Positions 5,621-6,347 of a DNA stretch of 6,347 nucleotides are shown in pieces (the first letter of the stretch is position 1; every line of letters starts with the position of its first letter). The stretch lies in NCBI RefSeq assembly GCF_938030815.1, contig NZ_CALHII010000231.1, positions 1-6,347 of the forward strand. Reading direction: 5' to 3'. A program made the position numbers and the translations under genes. The notes below the pieces were generated by a model. The model saw only the letters and a list, made by a program, of their open reading frames with translations. It had not been told where the DNA came from and did no database searches. The stretch is from an uncultured Campylobacter sp. Its GTDB lineage: Bacteria; Campylobacterota; Campylobacteria; Campylobacterales; Campylobacteraceae.

Positions 5621-5811
5621 AGTGTTAAATAAGGGATTGCTTTTATTGTTTGATAGTAATATCTTGCAAATACGTTACGAATTTCAGCCCCGTAGCATAG
5701 AAGCCTTACTCGTTCCTGTCTATTCGCCTCATATCAAAAATACTTCGTAATCTACCTTGGATTAATCACATAGATTACGGATATCTTTTATAATCTCTTA
5801 TTTAACACTGC
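5619..5811 (-). repeat. Large hairpin in the 23S-5S spacer, 20-nt arms, abutting 5S
   Basis: GCAGTGTTAAATAAGGGATT (5619-5638) is the inverse of 5792-5811 with one mismatch in 20 positions. In the rRNA transcript the pair closes a 153-base loop, and its 3' arm overlaps the first two bases of mature 5S. The arm can therefore compete with the 5S terminal helix or present a double-stranded substrate for RNase III-type processing. A smaller hairpin (5746-5779) is nested inside. I do not recognise the loop as a tRNA or known RNA. Confidence 0.85.
5746..5779 (-). repeat. Nested hairpin, perfect 9-bp stem CGTAATCTA / TAGATTACG
   Basis: The arms at 5746-5754 and 5771-5779 are fully complementary around a 16-base loop. 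Weaker complementarity continues outward (AAAAATA against TATCTTTT). It sits inside the larger 5619-5811 hairpin, so the spacer RNA would be a branched stem. Confidence 0.7.
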
Positions 5812-5862
5812 GTTCATCGTTAAAGTCAGATCTTATTTTATAAAAACAAAAGTTGATAAGGC

Positions 5863-5880
5863 ATAGTAAAAATTTACTAT
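5863..5880. repeat. Short palindrome ATAGTAAA / TTTACTAT
   Basis: The 8-base arms (5863-5870 and 5873-5880) are separated by two bases. It lies between the two large spacer hairpins, and its left part belongs to a repeated word, GCATAGT followed by A-rich sequence, also found at 5982-5996. Confidence 0.55.
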
Positions 5881-5884
5881 TTCG

Positions 5885-6007
5885 AATTGAGAACTAATTT
5901 TTTGCTAGGCGAGGCAAACGAGCAAAGACGAGGGAGCATACGTATGGTATGCGACCGAAGTCTGCAGCGAAGTTTAACGAAGCATAGTGAAAAATTAGGA
6001 ATCAATT
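5885..6007 (-). repeat. Second large hairpin in the 23S-5S spacer, about 123 bases
   Basis: AATTGAGAACTAATTTTT (5885-5902) is the inverse of 5990-6007 at 15 of 18 positions, with partial pairing continuing inward (TTGCTA against CATAGTG). At the apex GCATAC 5936-5941 pairs with GTATGC 5947-5952. GACCGAAGTC (5953-5962) reads on the transcript as GAC-UUCG-GUC, a UUCG tetraloop. Three CGAG words (5910, 5919, 5929) lie on one side and three CGAAG words (5956, 5968, 5978) on the other. The arms lie just 3' of mature 23S, where precursor processing occurs. Confidence 0.75.
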
Positions 6008-6035
6008 TTATCCTTAACAAGGAAGTAATGCTTAA

Positions 6036-6347
<312 letters not shown>

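Noticed and set aside
5639..5791. tRNA or other known RNA inside the spacer hairpin loop
   Set aside because: No T-arm GTTCGA-type motif or cloverleaf is present; only the 9-bp nested stem is clear.

Overview
The window reads as a Campylobacter-type chromosome segment (Campylobacterota/Epsilonproteobacteria). The evidence is a short NusA with S1 and two KH domains of the expected type, a small secreted helix-hairpin-helix ComEA-like protein, a half-length EamA membrane protein, 5S and 23S rRNA of recognisable sequence, and intergenic DNA full of AAATTT-rich short palindromes. The genes on the left use many G/C-ending codons, so one of the higher-GC oral or intestinal Campylobacter species fits better than C. 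jejuni. The species is a guess; the genus is fairly secure.

Layout. Bases 1-1095 (+) are the 3' part of nusA, lacking only about a dozen N-terminal codons. It converges on a two-gene minus-strand unit: a small lipoprotein with a DUF4878-like NTF2 fold (2077-2460), then an overlapping membrane-anchored permuted papain/NlpC-P60 hydrolase of the YiiX/YebB type (1487-2095). The 391 bases between the convergent units hold several AT-rich hairpins. Next come a solitary 140-residue EamA-type transporter subunit (2930-3352, +) and a secreted HhH DNA-binding protein with an unusual 84-residue lysine-rich tail (3873-4373, -). The right end is the 3' side of an rRNA operon on the minus strand: the 3' end of 23S (about 6036-6347) and 5S (5505-5620).

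The main oddity is how little of the window is genic. Only about 54% is covered by recognisable protein or rRNA genes, and the stretches 3353-3872 and 4374-5504 contain no gene I can defend. They hold inverted repeats, a near-perfect 24-bp direct repeat and a few protein-like fragments that may be relics.

The most structured unexplained DNA is the 415-base spacer between 23S and 5S. Read as RNA it can form two large hairpins. One has 20-nt arms (19 of 20 paired) enclosing 153 bases and ends exactly at the 5S 5' end. The other spans about 123 bases and contains a UUCG tetraloop, a GCATAC stem and regularly spaced CUUCG and CUCG motifs. I see no phage, transposase, CRISPR array, tRNA gene or defence system.
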